Shown: positions 25,863-37,000 of the stretch, one piece after another
Layout: the number at the start of each line of letters is the position of its first letter
How positions within the stretch are numbered: position 1 is the first letter of the stretch
NCBI RefSeq assembly: GCF_023283535.1
Contig: NZ_JAKILT010000008.1
Location: 1 to 64,000, forward strand
Direction: 5' to 3'
Length of the DNA: 64,000 nucleotides
From: Shewanella sairae
GTDB lineage: Bacteria > Pseudomonadota > Gammaproteobacteria > Enterobacterales > Shewanellaceae
The notes under the pieces: generated by a model
The model's input: the letters and a program-made list of their open reading frames with translations, nothing else
Told to the model about the DNA's origin: nothing
Database searches by the model: none
Position numbers and translations under genes: made by a program

Positions 25863-28800
25863 GCCAACAACAATCTATGAAAACAGATATTAATATGGCC
25901 GATAACACAAGCACAGCAACTATCGTTACTGAGCCACTCGACACTCTCACCTTGCCTTTTGGCGGTAGTCGATTAATTGAAGCCAGTGCCGGTACAGGTA
26001 AAACCTTTACCATTGCGGGTTTGTACGTGCGTTTATTGCTCGGTCACGGGATTGAGTCACCACTGACCTGTGAGCAAATTTTGGTTGTAACCTTTACCAA
26101 TGCAGCTACGGGCGAGCTAAGAGATCGTATTCGTAAAAAAATCCAGCTCGCTTATCGGTGCTTTATTGGTTTAGAAGTCAAAGACGATTTAATCAACGCA
26201 CTATATCAGGCAACCGCAGAGGCTGAATTGCCACTAGTAAGAAAACGCTTAGATCTTGCCTTAAAGTCGTTAGATGAAGCGGCAATCTATACCATCCATG
26301 GCTTTTGTCAGCGAATTTTGGCTGATATGGCCTTTGAGTCATCGTTACTGTTTGAGTCAGAATTCACCTTAGATGACAGTGAGTTTGTACATCATGCGGT
26401 GCGCGATTTTTGGCGAGAGAAATGCTACCCGCTTAGTGGCAGTTTAGCCGATGTGATTCAGTCAAAGTTTAGCGATCCTGACGCGCTATCTCGTCAACTT
26501 AGGCCCATTCTTGGTGCCAGTAGCGCGATTGCAACACCTGCGCCGAGAGCCTTTGACAAACTTGAAGTTGAGCTTAATGAAAGCCTAAATCGCTTTAAGA
26601 AAAATTGGCCCAATGCGCGTGGTCAAACGGAAGAGTTACTGCACTCACTGCCGCTAAACGGTGCACGTTTTGGCAAGCAGGCTGACGGTTACCCAAAACT
26701 TGCTAAAATGCTCGACGAACTCGACAATTGGGCGGCCTTTGGCCAAGGCTTGCCGCCCGCAAAAGTGCTCGATGCGCTATCGCTTAATAATTTAAAGCTA
26801 AACAAAGGCGGTCAAATCCCAACGGCGCAACAAGCACCAGAGCTTGACCATATCGAGCGCCTTGCCGAGTTAATCACCAGCCTGATTCCAAGCTTTTTAT
26901 ATTGTGCCAGAGATGGGATCTCCAAGCGCTTTGCCGCGCAAAAGCTCGAGCGTAATTTACTCACACCAGATGATCTGTTACTTACCCTTGCGGGTGCATT
27001 AAAAGCATCGCAAGAGTTGGGCCTTGCCAATAGTATTAGTCAGCGCTTTCCGGTTGCCTTAATCGATGAGTTTCAAGACACAGATCCACTGCAATTTGAG
27101 ATTTTTAATACGATTTATCAAAGTGATAAAAACGACGATTCTGACGTAGCTGTAGAGACGCGCAAAGATAAGCTAAGCCTATTGATGATTGGCGATCCTA
27201 AGCAGGCTATTTATGCGTTTCGCGGCGCCGATATTCATACCTACATTCATGCCCGTGAACAAACAGCTAAGCATTACAACCTAGATACCAACTATCGCTC
27301 CAATAAACAGATGGTTGAAGCGGTCAACGGTATCTTTAGCCAAAAAGATGACCCCTTTATTAGCCTGTCAATTCCATTTGAATCGGTAAAAGCATCAAGC
27401 TTTGCCGACAGCAAAATATTGACCGAGCAAACAGCAGATAATAGTGCGCTGCGTTTAAGACTGTTAAGCGAAGAGGCTGAGAAAGGCCTTAATAAAACCA
27501 CCGCACGGCAACTGATAGCAAACGATGTCGCCGATGAGATCACCACACTGCTTACCGATGCTCAGCAAAACCAATGTTTAATTGGCAGCTCACCTTTAAA
27601 GGCCAAGGACATTGCCGTACTGGTAAGAGACCGACATGAAGCCAATGTTATCAAGTCAGCGTTAAATCAACGCCAAATAGGTGCAGTATTTTTAAGCCGC
27701 GATAGCGTATTTGGCACCTTAGAGGCACGCGAACTCGCACTCGTACTGTATGCGATTAGCGATCCAAAAGATGAGCGAGCACTGCGCAGCGCCCTTGCTA
27801 CTTCGTTACTTGGATACAGCGCTGAAGCGATTCATCTATTTAATCAAGATGAAGATAAGCGTCAAACCTTGCTCGAGCAGTTTGCCGAATTACATCAAGT
27901 ATGGATAAAGCGCGGCATTATGCCCGCCTTGCTTACCCTTGCCAGCCAAACTCAAATCATTGAGCGCTTGCTTAGCGACAGTGATGGCGAGCGCCGTTTA
28001 ACCGACTTTAGGCATTTAGGTGAATTGCTGCAGCAAAAAGCCACCGAGCTTGACGGCATGAGTGCCCTCATCAACTGGTTTGAGCAAGCACTTATTGAAA
28101 ATCAGCCGAGTGAAGATGCGCAGCTACGCCTTGAAAGCGAGCAAAACCTGGTACAAATTGTCACCATCCATAAAAGTAAAGGTCTGGAATATCCAATCTG
28201 CTTTGTGCCTTTTGTCAGCTTAAGCCGAGATAATCGTAAAAAGCCATCGCCGATGCTTTATCACGACAACAACCAGTTGATTTGGGATATTGAGCAAACA
28301 GATGAAGGTTGGGAGCGACAAAAGCGTGAAACCTTAGCCGAAGATCTGCGTTTACTGTATGTTGCGCTCACTCGCCCGGTGCTTAAGTGCTATTTGTATA
28401 TTGCTAACCATAGCCGTTTTACCAAAAAATCAGGCATGACCAGCCAGCTACACGAAACCGCAATCGGCTACCTGCTAGGTATTGAGGACAAAGCCTGTGA
28501 TTACGATAGACTGCTCACTCAGGCTAAACGCTTACAACAAACTTGCCCCGTTGCGATGAGTCTACATGAATTGGCCCCGGCAGGTAGCGGCAATCTTGCA
28601 GATGCTGAAATACGCCTACTTGAAACTTGCGATAGCGCGCCAACACACTTTGCGCCTAAGTATCTTAATCGCCCTCACCTGACGCCTTGGCGAGTCGGCA
28701 GTTATTCAGGGCTAGTTAAGCATCTTGCCCATGAGAAAGTGTTACCCGGCGCTGACGATGAAGTCTTTCCCGAGGTGGATGTGATAAGCGATGAAGTCGA

Positions 28801-29530
28801 TGACACCCCATCGCGGTTTACCTTTGAGCGCGGTGCTAACGCCGGTAGCTTTATGCACCTTGTATTAGAGCTTATTGACTTTACTAATGCAGACAAAGAG
28901 TTAGATGAGCAACTCCCTATCGCTATGCTCAAATATGGCATAGATGAAAGCTGGACCCAAGTGCTAAAAGACTGGTACATGGATCTGCTGCATGCCCCGT
29001 TGGCAACGGATGGATCGTTGACTTTAGCGCAACTTAGCAATCAACAAAAACTGGTTGAAATGGAGTTTTACCTGCCAATTGATGCACTCAATGCTGAAAA
29101 ACTGAATCAATTGCTAAGTGAATTTGACTACAGCGCGGGACTGGCTTTTGATGAGTTAAAAGGGATGTTAAAGGGCTTTGTGGATTTGACATTTGAGCAC
29201 AATAATCAATTCTTTATCGCCGATTATAAGTCTAACCATTTAGGCGATGATCTGAATTTATATCATTTTAATAATATGCAGCAGGCGATCCGCTCTCACC
29301 GCTATGATCTGCAATACATTATCTATACCTTAGCCCTGCATAGGTATTTGTCATTACGTATGCCTAACTATGATTACGAGCAACACATTGGTGGCAGTTT
29401 CTACCTCTTTTTACGCGGCATGTCGCAATCAAGCCCGCAATCAGGTGTGTACTACGACAAACCACCCAAATTACTTATTGAGAAGCTCGATGCTTTATTT
29501 AGCAATACAGCATCAGTGGAGGCAAAATGA
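25859..29530 (+). CDS. recB: Exodeoxyribonuclease V beta subunit (helicase-nuclease)
   Basis: 1223 residues. UvrD/SF1 helicase: Walker A at about 40-50 (EASAGTGKTFTIAGLYVRLL), motif Ia FTNAATGELRDRIR, Walker B VALIDEFQDTDPLQFEIF, MIGDPKQAIYAFRGAD, IVTIHKSKGLEYPICFVPF and RLLYVALTRP. The C-terminal RecB nuclease domain carries the catalytic DYK at about 1122-1124 (FFIADYKSNHLG). It degrades duplex ends until Chi, then loads RecA. It lies directly downstream of recC; ptrA, which separates recC and recB in E. coli, is absent here. Confidence 0.97.
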   Translation: MSQQQSMKTDINMADNTSTATIVTEPLDTLTLPFGGSRLIEASAGTGKTFTIAGLYVRLLLGHGIESPLTCEQILVVTFTNAATGELRDRIRKKIQLAYRCFIGLEVKDDLINALYQATAEAELPLVRKRLDLALKSLDEAAIYTIHGFCQRILADMAFESSLLFESEFTLDDSEFVHHAVRDFWREKCYPLSGSLADVIQSKFSDPDALSRQLRPILGASSAIATPAPRAFDKLEVELNESLNRFKKNWPNARGQTEELLHSLPLNGARFGKQADGYPKLAKMLDELDNWAAFGQGLPPAKVLDALSLNNLKLNKGGQIPTAQQAPELDHIERLAELITSLIPSFLYCARDGISKRFAAQKLERNLLTPDDLLLTLAGALKASQELGLANSISQRFPVALIDEFQDTDPLQFEIFNTIYQSDKNDDSDVAVETRKDKLSLLMIGDPKQAIYAFRGADIHTYIHAREQTAKHYNLDTNYRSNKQMVEAVNGIFSQKDDPFISLSIPFESVKASSFADSKILTEQTADNSALRLRLLSEEAEKGLNKTTARQLIANDVADEITTLLTDAQQNQCLIGSSPLKAKDIAVLVRDRHEANVIKSALNQRQIGAVFLSRDSVFGTLEARELALVLYAISDPKDERALRSALATSLLGYSAEAIHLFNQDEDKRQTLLEQFAELHQVWIKRGIMPALLTLASQTQIIERLLSDSDGERRLTDFRHLGELLQQKATELDGMSALINWFEQALIENQPSEDAQLRLESEQNLVQIVTIHKSKGLEYPICFVPFVSLSRDNRKKPSPMLYHDNNQLIWDIEQTDEGWERQKRETLAEDLRLLYVALTRPVLKCYLYIANHSRFTKKSGMTSQLHETAIGYLLGIEDKACDYDRLLTQAKRLQQTCPVAMSLHELAPAGSGNLADAEIRLLETCDSAPTHFAPKYLNRPHLTPWRVGSYSGLVKHLAHEKVLPGADDEVFPEVDVISDEVDDTPSRFTFERGANAGSFMHLVLELIDFTNADKELDEQLPIAMLKYGIDESWTQVLKDWYMDLLHAPLATDGSLTLAQLSNQQKLVEMEFYLPIDALNAEKLNQLLSEFDYSAGLAFDELKGMLKGFVDLTFEHNNQFFIADYKSNHLGDDLNLYHFNNMQQAIRSHRYDLQYIIYTLALHRYLSLRMPNYDYEQHIGGSFYLFLRGMSQSSPQSGVYYDKPPKLLIEKLDALFSNTASVEAK

Positions 29531-31512
29531 TCGCCGCAACTAAATCAATAAACGAGTTACTTAGAGAGTGGCAACAAGCTCGGTTAATGACCTCACTAGA
29601 TAGACACTTTGCCTTAGAAATGAGTAAGCTACATGGAGAGTCATCGCCTTTATTTACGCTTATATGCGCACTCGTAAGCCAGTACTTGTCGAGTCAGCAC
29701 ACCTGCTTACCGCTCAGGCAGATTGATTTATCTAACCCATTTAAAGAACAATCGAGCCAATGCCAAATAGAGCTCGACCTTTTATCACTAGAGCAAGCAT
29801 TACTCAACTTTGATGCCATAAGTACGCCGAAAAATGGCGCACTAACGCCGCTGATCCTTGATAAAGGTAATCTATACCTACAGCGCTATTATCACTATGA
29901 AACAGAAGTCGCAGACTCACTCAAACGTTTATCGTTTGCAGAGCAACATGCTGCCCCTCAGTTAACTGATATAAAGGCAGTGAATGAGCTATTGGGTAAG
30001 CTTTTCCCGCCTACCGAATTACAATACGATTGGCAAAAAATAGCCACAGCTACCGCAATGACTAAAAAGCTCGCGGTGATCACCGGCGGTCCGGGCACAG
30101 GTAAAACCACAACGGTAACAAAGCTGCTGTATCTACTCTGTGCAGGCCAAGATCTCACCATACGATTAGTTGCGCCAACCGGTAAAGCCGCGGCAAGATT
30201 AAGTGAGTCAATAAAAGCCTCCAAGCAACGCCTAGCCAATGAACTGGCTCAAGCCAATATTGCTGATTTAGACAAAAACATCGCCAAAGTGCCAGAAGAT
30301 GCTGCTACCCTGCATCGCTTGTTAGGCGTTATTCCTAACTCACATCAGTTTAGGCACCATAAAGATAATCCTTTGCGTCTAGACTTATTAGTGATTGATG
30401 AAGCCTCTATGGTCGACTTGCCGATGATGCACAAGGTGTTATCGGCGCTACCTGAACATGCCAGCTTAATATTACTTGGCGATCAAGATCAGCTAGCTTC
30501 TGTAGAAGCGGGCGCTGTACTTGCCGATATCTGCGCAGGCTTAAAACAGGTATCAAAAACAACAGGTAAAAGCCGCTGGCAGATGCGCTATTCACAGGCT
30601 CAAGCTGAAAAGCTGAGTCAATTAACCGATAGTACCCTCACCGCTTTTACTCACCCCAGCCCGAAAATTGGCGATAGTTTATGTATGCTAATGCACAGTC
30701 ATCGTTTTCAAGGCGATGCAGGGATAGGCCAATTGGCACTGGCCGTTAATCAGTCGAATTTACCGCGTGTCGCCGAAGTGTGGCAACATGGTTATCAAGA
30801 ACTGCGCTGGATAGAACACAGCCTGCTCAACCAACAAAGCAATACGTCAAGCAATACAGGTCTTGAAAGCCTATTAGCCGAATCCGTTGACAAATATGGT
30901 CTTTATTTAACCGCTATCAAGCAAGCAAATACACAAACGGGCCTTGATGCCGAGGCCATTATTGATAGCTTTAACCAATACCGGATTTTATGTGCCATGC
31001 GCGCTGGCGAGTATGGGGTTGAAGGGATCAACCAAAGTGTTACCTCAGCCCTAGCAGCTGGCGGATTAATTAAACCCGAGCAAGAGTTTTATGCTGGGCG
31101 GCCAATTATCATCCAAAGTAACGACTATAACCTCGGCTTATTCAATGGCGATATTGGGCTTATCCTCCCAGATCCTCAAAGTCAAAACGGACGATTGATG
31201 GCACACTTTATTCAAGCAGACGGCAGCTTACTAAAAGTGCTGCCTGCAAGACTGCCCAGCCATGAGACTTGTTACGCCATGACAGTGCATAAAAGCCAAG
31301 GTAGTGAGTTTAGCCATGTGTCGCTTGTACTGCCAATAAGACCAAGTGTGGCGCAACAACAATTGTTATCCAAAGAACTGGTTTATACCGCCATTACCCG
31401 TGCTAAACATCACTTTAGCTGTTTAGGCAGCCAAAGAGTATTTGAGCAAGCCTGCACCAGGCTACCCCAACGGGCATCAGGCTTAGCCCAACGACTCTGG
31501 CGTGATGCATAG
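29527..31512 (+). CDS. recD: Exodeoxyribonuclease V alpha subunit (5'-3' helicase)
   Basis: 661 residues. SF1B helicase with Walker A at about 185-195 (VITGGPGTGKTTTVTKLLYL), Walker B LLVIDEASMVDLPMMHKVL, LILLGDQDQLASVEAGAVLADI, and the C-terminal motifs AMTVHKSQGSEFSHVSLVLP and LVYTAITRAKHHFSC. It is the fast motor moving on the 5' strand in RecBCD. Its ATG overlaps the recB stop (ATGA), so all three subunits are coupled. Length matches the family (608 in E. coli, longer here by a Gln/Ser-rich stretch near 430-450). Confidence 0.97.
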   Translation: MIAATKSINELLREWQQARLMTSLDRHFALEMSKLHGESSPLFTLICALVSQYLSSQHTCLPLRQIDLSNPFKEQSSQCQIELDLLSLEQALLNFDAISTPKNGALTPLILDKGNLYLQRYYHYETEVADSLKRLSFAEQHAAPQLTDIKAVNELLGKLFPPTELQYDWQKIATATAMTKKLAVITGGPGTGKTTTVTKLLYLLCAGQDLTIRLVAPTGKAAARLSESIKASKQRLANELAQANIADLDKNIAKVPEDAATLHRLLGVIPNSHQFRHHKDNPLRLDLLVIDEASMVDLPMMHKVLSALPEHASLILLGDQDQLASVEAGAVLADICAGLKQVSKTTGKSRWQMRYSQAQAEKLSQLTDSTLTAFTHPSPKIGDSLCMLMHSHRFQGDAGIGQLALAVNQSNLPRVAEVWQHGYQELRWIEHSLLNQQSNTSSNTGLESLLAESVDKYGLYLTAIKQANTQTGLDAEAIIDSFNQYRILCAMRAGEYGVEGINQSVTSALAAGGLIKPEQEFYAGRPIIIQSNDYNLGLFNGDIGLILPDPQSQNGRLMAHFIQADGSLLKVLPARLPSHETCYAMTVHKSQGSEFSHVSLVLPIRPSVAQQQLLSKELVYTAITRAKHHFSCLGSQRVFEQACTRLPQRASGLAQRLWRDA

Positions 31513-31680
31513 TGAAAGATTTGATTTCAGACTTTAATGTAAACTAAGCGTAAAATGCTTAATCGACTCGAATATAAAAGCAGCATTTAAGCCATAAGCA
31601 ACATGGATTACTTGCATTAAAAGGCGATTACGCCATAGTGATTCAGCTGACTTTTATTATGGGCAACTGCTGGAGAGAAA

Positions 31681-32685
31681 ATGACCCAAAAGAATATATT
31701 ACTATTGTGCGGTGGTGGTGGTGATGAACACAGCATCTCACTCTTATCAGCCAATTTTTTTGAAGCCCAATTAGCCACGTTATCTCATTTCAATGTGCTG
31801 CGCGTTGAGCTTAATGCTCAAGGCCAATATCACACTCAAACAGGCGAACTGTGTGAGCTAACCAATAGCAGACAAATTCGCTTTGCAGACCACAGCAAAA
31901 CCGCTTGGGATGTGGATTACGTGATCCCCTGTATGCACGGCTACCCAGGTGAAACTGGCGATATTCAATCTTACTTTGAGCTTATCAATCTGCCGTACTT
32001 TGGCTGTGACTCAGAAGCCAGCAGTAACTGCTTTAATAAAGTGACCGCTAAAATGTGGTTTAGCGCCCTTGGGATCCCCAATACGCCATATATTTTCTTA
32101 AACGAATTTAACCAAGATGCCGTTCAACAAACTGAGCAAGCACTTGAAAAATGGGGCTCAATCTTTATTAAAGCGGCATCACAGGGCTCATCAGTCGGCT
32201 GTTACCGCGTTGATACACTTGAGCAATTAGCGACTTCACTTGAAGAAGCCTTTAAGTACTCACCTTACGTTGTGGTAGAAAAAACCATTAACGCCCGTGA
32301 ACTTGAAGTTGCGACCTATGAAGTTAACGGCGAAATTGTTGCCACTAAACCGGGTGAGATTGTTTGTGCTAGCAATACTTTCTATAGCTTTGATGAAAAG
32401 TATGCTGAAAATAGCCAAGCACAGACTGTGATTGAAGCCGATGTTGATGCGGCGACCGCTAAGCAAATTCAAGAATATGCGATTAAAGCATTCAAAGGTA
32501 TGAAGCTGCGTCATTTATCTAGAATCGACTTCTTTTTAACTGATGAAAATGAGATTTTGCTTAATGAGATCAATACCTTCCCAGGGCAAACTCATATTTC
32601 GATGTTCCCTAAGATGCTACAGAATCATGGTGATGATTTTGCCCAGTATCTTTCAGGTAATATTTTGGCGCAGTTAAAAAGCTAA
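31681..32685 (+). CDS. ddl: D-alanine--D-alanine ligase
   Basis: Joins two D-alanines with ATP for the peptidoglycan stem peptide. 334 residues, ATP-grasp fold. It begins with [20 protein letters not shown] and has [56 protein letters not shown], and the C-terminal [26 protein letters not shown]. The start follows a GGAGAG ribosome site. It is monocistronic: 168 bases separate it from recD and a strong terminator follows. It is outside the usual mra/ftsQ cell-wall cluster, so a second ddl may exist elsewhere in the genome. Confidence 0.95.
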   Translation: MTQKNILLLCGGGGDEHSISLLSANFFEAQLATLSHFNVLRVELNAQGQYHTQTGELCELTNSRQIRFADHSKTAWDVDYVIPCMHGYPGETGDIQSYFELINLPYFGCDSEASSNCFNKVTAKMWFSALGIPNTPYIFLNEFNQDAVQQTEQALEKWGSIFIKAASQGSSVGCYRVDTLEQLATSLEEAFKYSPYVVVEKTINARELEVATYEVNGEIVATKPGEIVCASNTFYSFDEKYAENSQAQTVIEADVDAATAKQIQEYAIKAFKGMKLRHLSRIDFFLTDENEILLNEINTFPGQTHISMFPKMLQNHGDDFAQYLSGNILAQLKS

Positions 32686-32728
32686 CGTACACGCTAATGT
32701 AAAAGCTTTTGCCTTTAGCCTAAAAACG

Positions 32729-32758
32729 AAAAGCCAGCGCAATATGCGCTGGCTTTTT
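32729..32758. terminator. Bidirectional intrinsic terminator between ddl and napC
   Basis: AAAAGCCAGCGCA / TGCGCTGGCTTTTT with a 3-base loop; T-run on the plus strand and A-run upstream serve both ddl and the convergent nap operon. Confidence 0.9.
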
Positions 32759-32786
32759 AATTTTAAGCTATCAAAACAAGGTTAGT

Positions 32787-33386
32787 CTACCAACCTTCTA
32801 CCCCTTTCATGTCTGGCAGCTGATGCGCGATGCCTTTATGGCAATCAATACAAGTCTTCTCACCACTGGCTAATGAGGTCGAGTGCATATTTGCTGCTCG
32901 TTGAGACTGGCGCGTAAAGTCCATGTAATCAAAGTTATGACAGTTTCGACATTCCAATGAATCATTAGCTTTTAAACGTGCCCACTCATGCTCGGCAAGT
33001 TCTAAGCGTTTTGCTTCAAACTTTTCTCGAGTATTAATGGTACCAAAAAGCTTGCCCCAAACTTCTTTCGAAGCTTGCATCTTACGGGCTATTTTATCGG
33101 TCCAATTGTGTGGTACATGACAATCAGGACACGTCGCTCTCACACCACTTCGGTTAGTAAAGTGGATGGTAGATTGAAGCTCTTGATACACGTTATTTTC
33201 CATCTCATGACAGCTAATACAAAACGCTTCGGTATTGGATACTGATAACGCCGTATTAAAGCCACCCCAAAAAATAACCCCAGCAATAAAGCCACCGAGT
33301 GTTAGAAAACCTAAGCTATAGTGCACACTTGGTTTTCTGAGTACTGCCCAGACTTTCTTAAGGGTAGCGAGTAATTTCGCAATCAT
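32787..33386 (-). CDS. napC: NapC tetraheme cytochrome c (quinol dehydrogenase for nitrate reductase)
   Basis: 199-residue NapC/NirT-family protein. One N-terminal membrane anchor (about 22-45) precedes four CxxCH heme sites: CISCH at 56, CPDCH, CRNCH and CIDCH. M62 completes the CxxCHxM motif, with methionine beside the first heme as in NapC and NrfH. It oxidises menaquinol or ubiquinol at the membrane and passes electrons to NapAB. Last gene of napEDABC, 8 bases after napB, with an AGGAG ribosome site. A paralogue lies at 37294-37881. Confidence 0.95.
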   Translation of the reverse strand: MIAKLLATLKKVWAVLRKPSVHYSLGFLTLGGFIAGVIFWGGFNTALSVSNTEAFCISCHEMENNVYQELQSTIHFTNRSGVRATCPDCHVPHNWTDKIARKMQASKEVWGKLFGTINTREKFEAKRLELAEHEWARLKANDSLECRNCHNFDYMDFTRQSQRAANMHSTSLASGEKTCIDCHKGIAHQLPDMKGVEGW

Positions 33387-33394
33387 AACCGCTC

Positions 33395-33883
33395 CTAGTG
33401 CTTAGCTTCTTTCTTAACGTCAGCTTTTATTAGTGTATCCATATCGACAAACTCATTAGGCACTAATACTTTAGCGTCTAACTGCGGTACATGGCACTGG
33501 GTACAGAAATAGCGTCTTGGTGACAGCGTTGCCAAAAAGTTATTCTCACGGTCCATATAGTGAGTCACACTCACCATCGGCGCTTGCGAGTCACCCGTTC
33601 GAGTACGAGCATGGCAAGACATACACTTATTAACGTTAAGGTTAAGCTGATAGCCATCAATCTTGTGCGGAATAACGGGTGGCTGCATTGGGTAATTACG
33701 CACCTCTTTTACATCGGAGTTGATCACCTTTTGCATGACCGGCGGAGTCGGCTCAATATTAAGTGGCGCTTCACGCAGCGTTGCGATTTTATCGGCGGGG
33801 ATCCCCTCTGCCGATACACTAAATGCGCTACTTAGCGAGATGGCCATCAAGGCAGCAGCGGATACACGTAGTAATGTTTTCAT
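33395..33883 (-). CDS. napB: NapB diheme cytochrome c, small subunit of periplasmic nitrate reductase
   Basis: 162 residues from ATG 33883, which is preceded by GGAG and puts a signal peptide ([20 protein letters not shown]) at the N-terminus; longer in-frame starts would overlap napA. Two heme sites are visible, CMSCH in [18 protein letters not shown] and CTQCH in [12 protein letters not shown], plus the conserved [12 protein letters not shown] segment. It carries electrons from NapC to NapA. It starts 10 bases after the napA stop. Confidence 0.96.
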   Translation of the reverse strand: MKTLLRVSAAALMAISLSSAFSVSAEGIPADKIATLREAPLNIEPTPPVMQKVINSDVKEVRNYPMQPPVIPHKIDGYQLNLNVNKCMSCHARTRTGDSQAPMVSVTHYMDRENNFLATLSPRRYFCTQCHVPQLDAKVLVPNEFVDMDTLIKADVKKEAKH

Positions 33884-33893
33884 GATATTGCTC

Positions 33894-36389
33894 CTATGCC
33901 TTAACGATTTTAACGGCGCACTTTTTAAAGTCAGTTTGTTTTGACAAAGGATCCGTCGCATCTAGGGTCACTTTGTTAATCAACTGACTGGCGTCAAACC
34001 AAGGCACAAAAACAAGACCGACTGGTGGCTTATTACGACCTCTGGTTTCAACACGGGTTTTAATTTCACCTCGACGGGAAATAACACGTACTTCATCACC
34101 ACGGCGCAGGCCACGTTTTTTAGCATCATCTGGGTGCATAAAACACACCGCATCAGGAAACGCTTTATAAAGCTCTGGTACACGCTGCGTCATTGAGCCT
34201 GAATGCCAATGCTCTAGTACCCGTCCTGTCGATAACCAAATATCAAACTCTTCATCAGGCGATTCAGCGGCATGCTCATAAGGCAGCGCAAAAATAACTG
34301 CTTTACCGTCAGGTTTTCCGTAAAATTCGAAACCTTTACCCGCCTTCACATACGGATCGCTGCCTTCTCTAAAGCGCCATTTGGTTTCTTTACCATTGAC
34401 CACAGGCCAGCGCAGACCATGCACTTCATGGTAGGTATCAAATGGTGCTAAGTCATGACCGTGGCCACGACCAAATGTGGCATATTCTTCAAACAAGCCT
34501 TTTTGCACATAGAAACCAAAATCTTTAGCCTCATCATTCATGTACTTGCTATCGGTGTCAGACAATGGGAACTTTTCAACATTGCCATTTTGGTAGAGCA
34601 CTTCAAATAACGTCTTACCTTTAAATTCAGGATTTGCAGCCAGTACATCAGCAGGCCAAACCTCATCGGTTGTAAAGCGCTTAGAGAACTCCATTAACTG
34701 CCACAGATCTGAACGAGATTCACCCGGCGCTTTCACCATCTGGTGCCAGAACTGAGTACGTCGCTCAGCATTACCATAGGCGCCTTCTTTTTCAACCCAC
34801 ATTGCTGACGGTAAAATCATATCTGCTGCTTGGGTTGTTACTGTTGGATAGGCGTCTGAAACCACAATGAAGTTTTCAGGATTACGATAACCCGGTAAAC
34901 CTTCTTCATTCATATTCGGGGCGGCTTGCATATTGTTATTGACTTGCACCCAGTACATGTTCAAATCGCCATCCTTCAAACGGCGGTTTTGCTCAACAGC
35001 ATGATAACCAGGTTTTGGAGGAATAATGCCACTTGGAATGCGCCAAATTTTCTCAGCAATTGCTCTATGCTTCGGATTATTCACCACTAAATCGGCCGGT
35101 AAGCGATGAGAGAAAGTGCCCACTTCACGCGCGGTACCACATGCTGATGGTTGCCCAGTAAGTGAGAATGGACTGTTACCAGGCGTAGAAATCTTACCCG
35201 TTAGCAGATGGATATTATAAATCAGGTTATTACACCAAACGCCACGAGTGTGCTGGTTAAAGCCCATGGTCCAGAATGACGTTACTTTTCTATCGGGATC
35301 GGCATAAAGCTCGGCTAACTCAATCAATTTATGTTCAGGTACGCCAGAAAGTTCACTCACTGACTTAACATCGTAATCAGCAACAAAGGCTTTAAAGGCG
35401 TCAAAATCGATTGACGTAGAATCACCTGCGGTTTTGACATTCTTAGCGGCTTTTTGTAATGGATGTGATGGGCGCAGGCCATAACCAATATCGGTTTCAC
35501 CCTTACGGAAGTTAACGTGCTTGTTAACAAAGTCCCAATTCACTTTGTCATTTTGAATAATGTAGTTGGCAATGAAATTCAGCATGGCCAAATCGGTTTG
35601 TGGGGTGAACACTATGCCTAAATCAGCTAAATCAAATGATCTATGCTCAAAGGTTGATAATACCGATACTTTGACATGTGGTGCACTTAAGCGACGGTCG
35701 GTAACCCGGCTCCACAAGATCGGATGCATCTCTGCCATATTAGAGCCCCAAAGTACAAAGGCGTCGGCAGCTTCCATATCATCGTAACATCCCATAGGCT
35801 CATCGATACCAAAGGTACGCATAAAGCCGCCCACAGCAGATGCCATACAGTGGCGCGCATTGGGGTCAATATTGTTTGAGCCAAAGCCTGCTTTCATCAG
35901 TTTAGAAGCGGCGTAACCTTCCCAAACTGTCCACTGACCCGAGCCAAACATCCCCACTGCAGTAGGCCCTTTTTCTTTAATGGTCTTTTTCCACTTTTCA
36001 GCCATGGTGTCAAAAGCCGTGTCCCAAGAGATCGGCGTAAACTCACCATTTTTATCATACTTGCCGTTAGTCATACGCAACATAGGTGTTTGCAGCCTGT
36101 CTTTGGCATACATGATTTTCGACAGGAAATAACCTTTAATACAGTTTAAGCCGCGGTTCACTTCACTTTTAGCGTCACCGTGCGTCGCAACCACTTTGCC
36201 ATCACGCGTGGCAACAATCACCGAGCAACCCGTACCACAAAAACGGCATGGCGCTTTATTCCATTCTAGTTTTGTTTCTTCAGAACTCGTGATTAGGTTA
36301 CTTGCTGTTGCAGGTAAAGCTAAACCGGCTACGCTCGCTGCGGTAAGAGCGGCGTTAGCTTTCATAAATTCGCGTCTATTCATTTTCAT
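33894..36389 (-). CDS. napA: NapA, catalytic molybdoprotein of periplasmic nitrate reductase
   Basis: 831 residues. A twin-arginine signal is at the N-terminus ([20 protein letters not shown]). The [4Fe-4S] cysteines are C48, C51, C55 and C83 ([16 protein letters not shown]). C181 in [12 protein letters not shown] ligates molybdenum. The molybdopterin guanine dinucleotide-binding blocks include [20 protein letters not shown] and [20 protein letters not shown]. It reduces nitrate to nitrite in the periplasm. Its ATG overlaps the napD stop (ATGA), so chaperone and enzyme are translated together; a second ATG two codons in is possible. Confidence 0.98.
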   Translation of the reverse strand: MKMNRREFMKANAALTAASVAGLALPATASNLITSSEETKLEWNKAPCRFCGTGCSVIVATRDGKVVATHGDAKSEVNRGLNCIKGYFLSKIMYAKDRLQTPMLRMTNGKYDKNGEFTPISWDTAFDTMAEKWKKTIKEKGPTAVGMFGSGQWTVWEGYAASKLMKAGFGSNNIDPNARHCMASAVGGFMRTFGIDEPMGCYDDMEAADAFVLWGSNMAEMHPILWSRVTDRRLSAPHVKVSVLSTFEHRSFDLADLGIVFTPQTDLAMLNFIANYIIQNDKVNWDFVNKHVNFRKGETDIGYGLRPSHPLQKAAKNVKTAGDSTSIDFDAFKAFVADYDVKSVSELSGVPEHKLIELAELYADPDRKVTSFWTMGFNQHTRGVWCNNLIYNIHLLTGKISTPGNSPFSLTGQPSACGTAREVGTFSHRLPADLVVNNPKHRAIAEKIWRIPSGIIPPKPGYHAVEQNRRLKDGDLNMYWVQVNNNMQAAPNMNEEGLPGYRNPENFIVVSDAYPTVTTQAADMILPSAMWVEKEGAYGNAERRTQFWHQMVKAPGESRSDLWQLMEFSKRFTTDEVWPADVLAANPEFKGKTLFEVLYQNGNVEKFPLSDTDSKYMNDEAKDFGFYVQKGLFEEYATFGRGHGHDLAPFDTYHEVHGLRWPVVNGKETKWRFREGSDPYVKAGKGFEFYGKPDGKAVIFALPYEHAAESPDEEFDIWLSTGRVLEHWHSGSMTQRVPELYKAFPDAVCFMHPDDAKKRGLRRGDEVRVISRRGEIKTRVETRGRNKPPVGLVFVPWFDASQLINKVTLDATDPLSKQTDFKKCAVKIVKA

Positions 36390-36643
36390 TGTTCACCCTC
36401 TTCAAGTACTTCACTTTGGTGATAAACCATTGCAGCCGACAACACACCGGGGATGGCGTTTATCGTTTCAATATCTGTCATCAGTGATTTCTGGCTATCG
36501 CCTTCTAGCACCACGACCAATTTCACTTCGTTATTAACCGAGAGTTCAGCATTTTCCATTTTGATAATGGCTTGCCTTACCTCAGGCATTTGTTCTGGCT
36601 GCACTTGGAGTACCAAGCTTGTTACGTGAAGTTCATTGCTCAT
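36386..36643 (-). CDS. napD: NapD, chaperone for the NapA Tat signal
   Basis: 85 residues from ATG 36643; a GTG nine bases earlier would add three residues and neither has a strong ribosome site. Family blocks are seen: [20 protein letters not shown] near the N-terminus and [19 protein letters not shown] then [12 protein letters not shown]. NapD binds the twin-arginine peptide of NapA and holds it back until cofactor insertion. Located before napA with a 4-base overlap. Confidence 0.95.
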   Translation of the reverse strand: MSNELHVTSLVLQVQPEQMPEVRQAIIKMENAELSVNNEVKLVVVLEGDSQKSLMTDIETINAIPGVLSAAMVYHQSEVLEEGEQ

Positions 36644-36683
36644 CTGTATCACTCTGTTTATTTATATTTTTGTTTTTATCGTT

Positions 36684-36842
36684 TTAACCTGCACCTGGCG
36701 GACCGGTTAGAATTTGGCTAAACCAAATTGCGAAACCTAAGCCTGATACAAGTAAAACTGACAGTAGAGGGGCGAGAAATACCGTTAGAAATATGAAAAT
36801 TCTAAACTCCAGCTTTTTCTCATCATTCGGTGTGGAACTCAT
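36684..36842 (-). CDS. napE: NapE, small membrane protein of the nap operon
   Basis: 52 residues from ATG 36842, supported by GGAGG six bases upstream. One membrane helix (IFIFLTVFLAPLLSVLLVSGLG) and the C-terminus FAIWFSQILTGPPGAG are typical of the NapE/TorE family. Function is not settled; it occurs at the head of napEDABC operons. No napF, napG or napH is present here, so electrons should enter through NapC. Confidence 0.93.
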   Translation of the reverse strand: MSSTPNDEKKLEFRIFIFLTVFLAPLLSVLLVSGLGFAIWFSQILTGPPGAG

Positions 36843-36984
36843 AAATCCTCCAACAAGTGGGCTCATTTAATCGGTTTACGAATGGATTGAGCAAAATGTC
36901 TAACTAAGCATTTCGATTTATTACTCTACGTTAGTTCGCTCAACTTGAGTTAAAATGATAGCAATAACGTAACAATCACCTGTA

Positions 36985-37000
36985 TACCCCCAATTTGGTA
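36985..37000 (-). promoter_or_regulatory. Candidate NarP 7-2-7 site upstream of napE
   Basis: TACCCCC-AA-TTTGGTA: the first heptamer matches the TACYYMT consensus at 6 of 7 positions and the inverted one AKRRGTA at 5 of 7. Its centre is about 150 bases before the napE start. With the TATCAT -10, the centre falls near -44. Confidence 0.4.
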
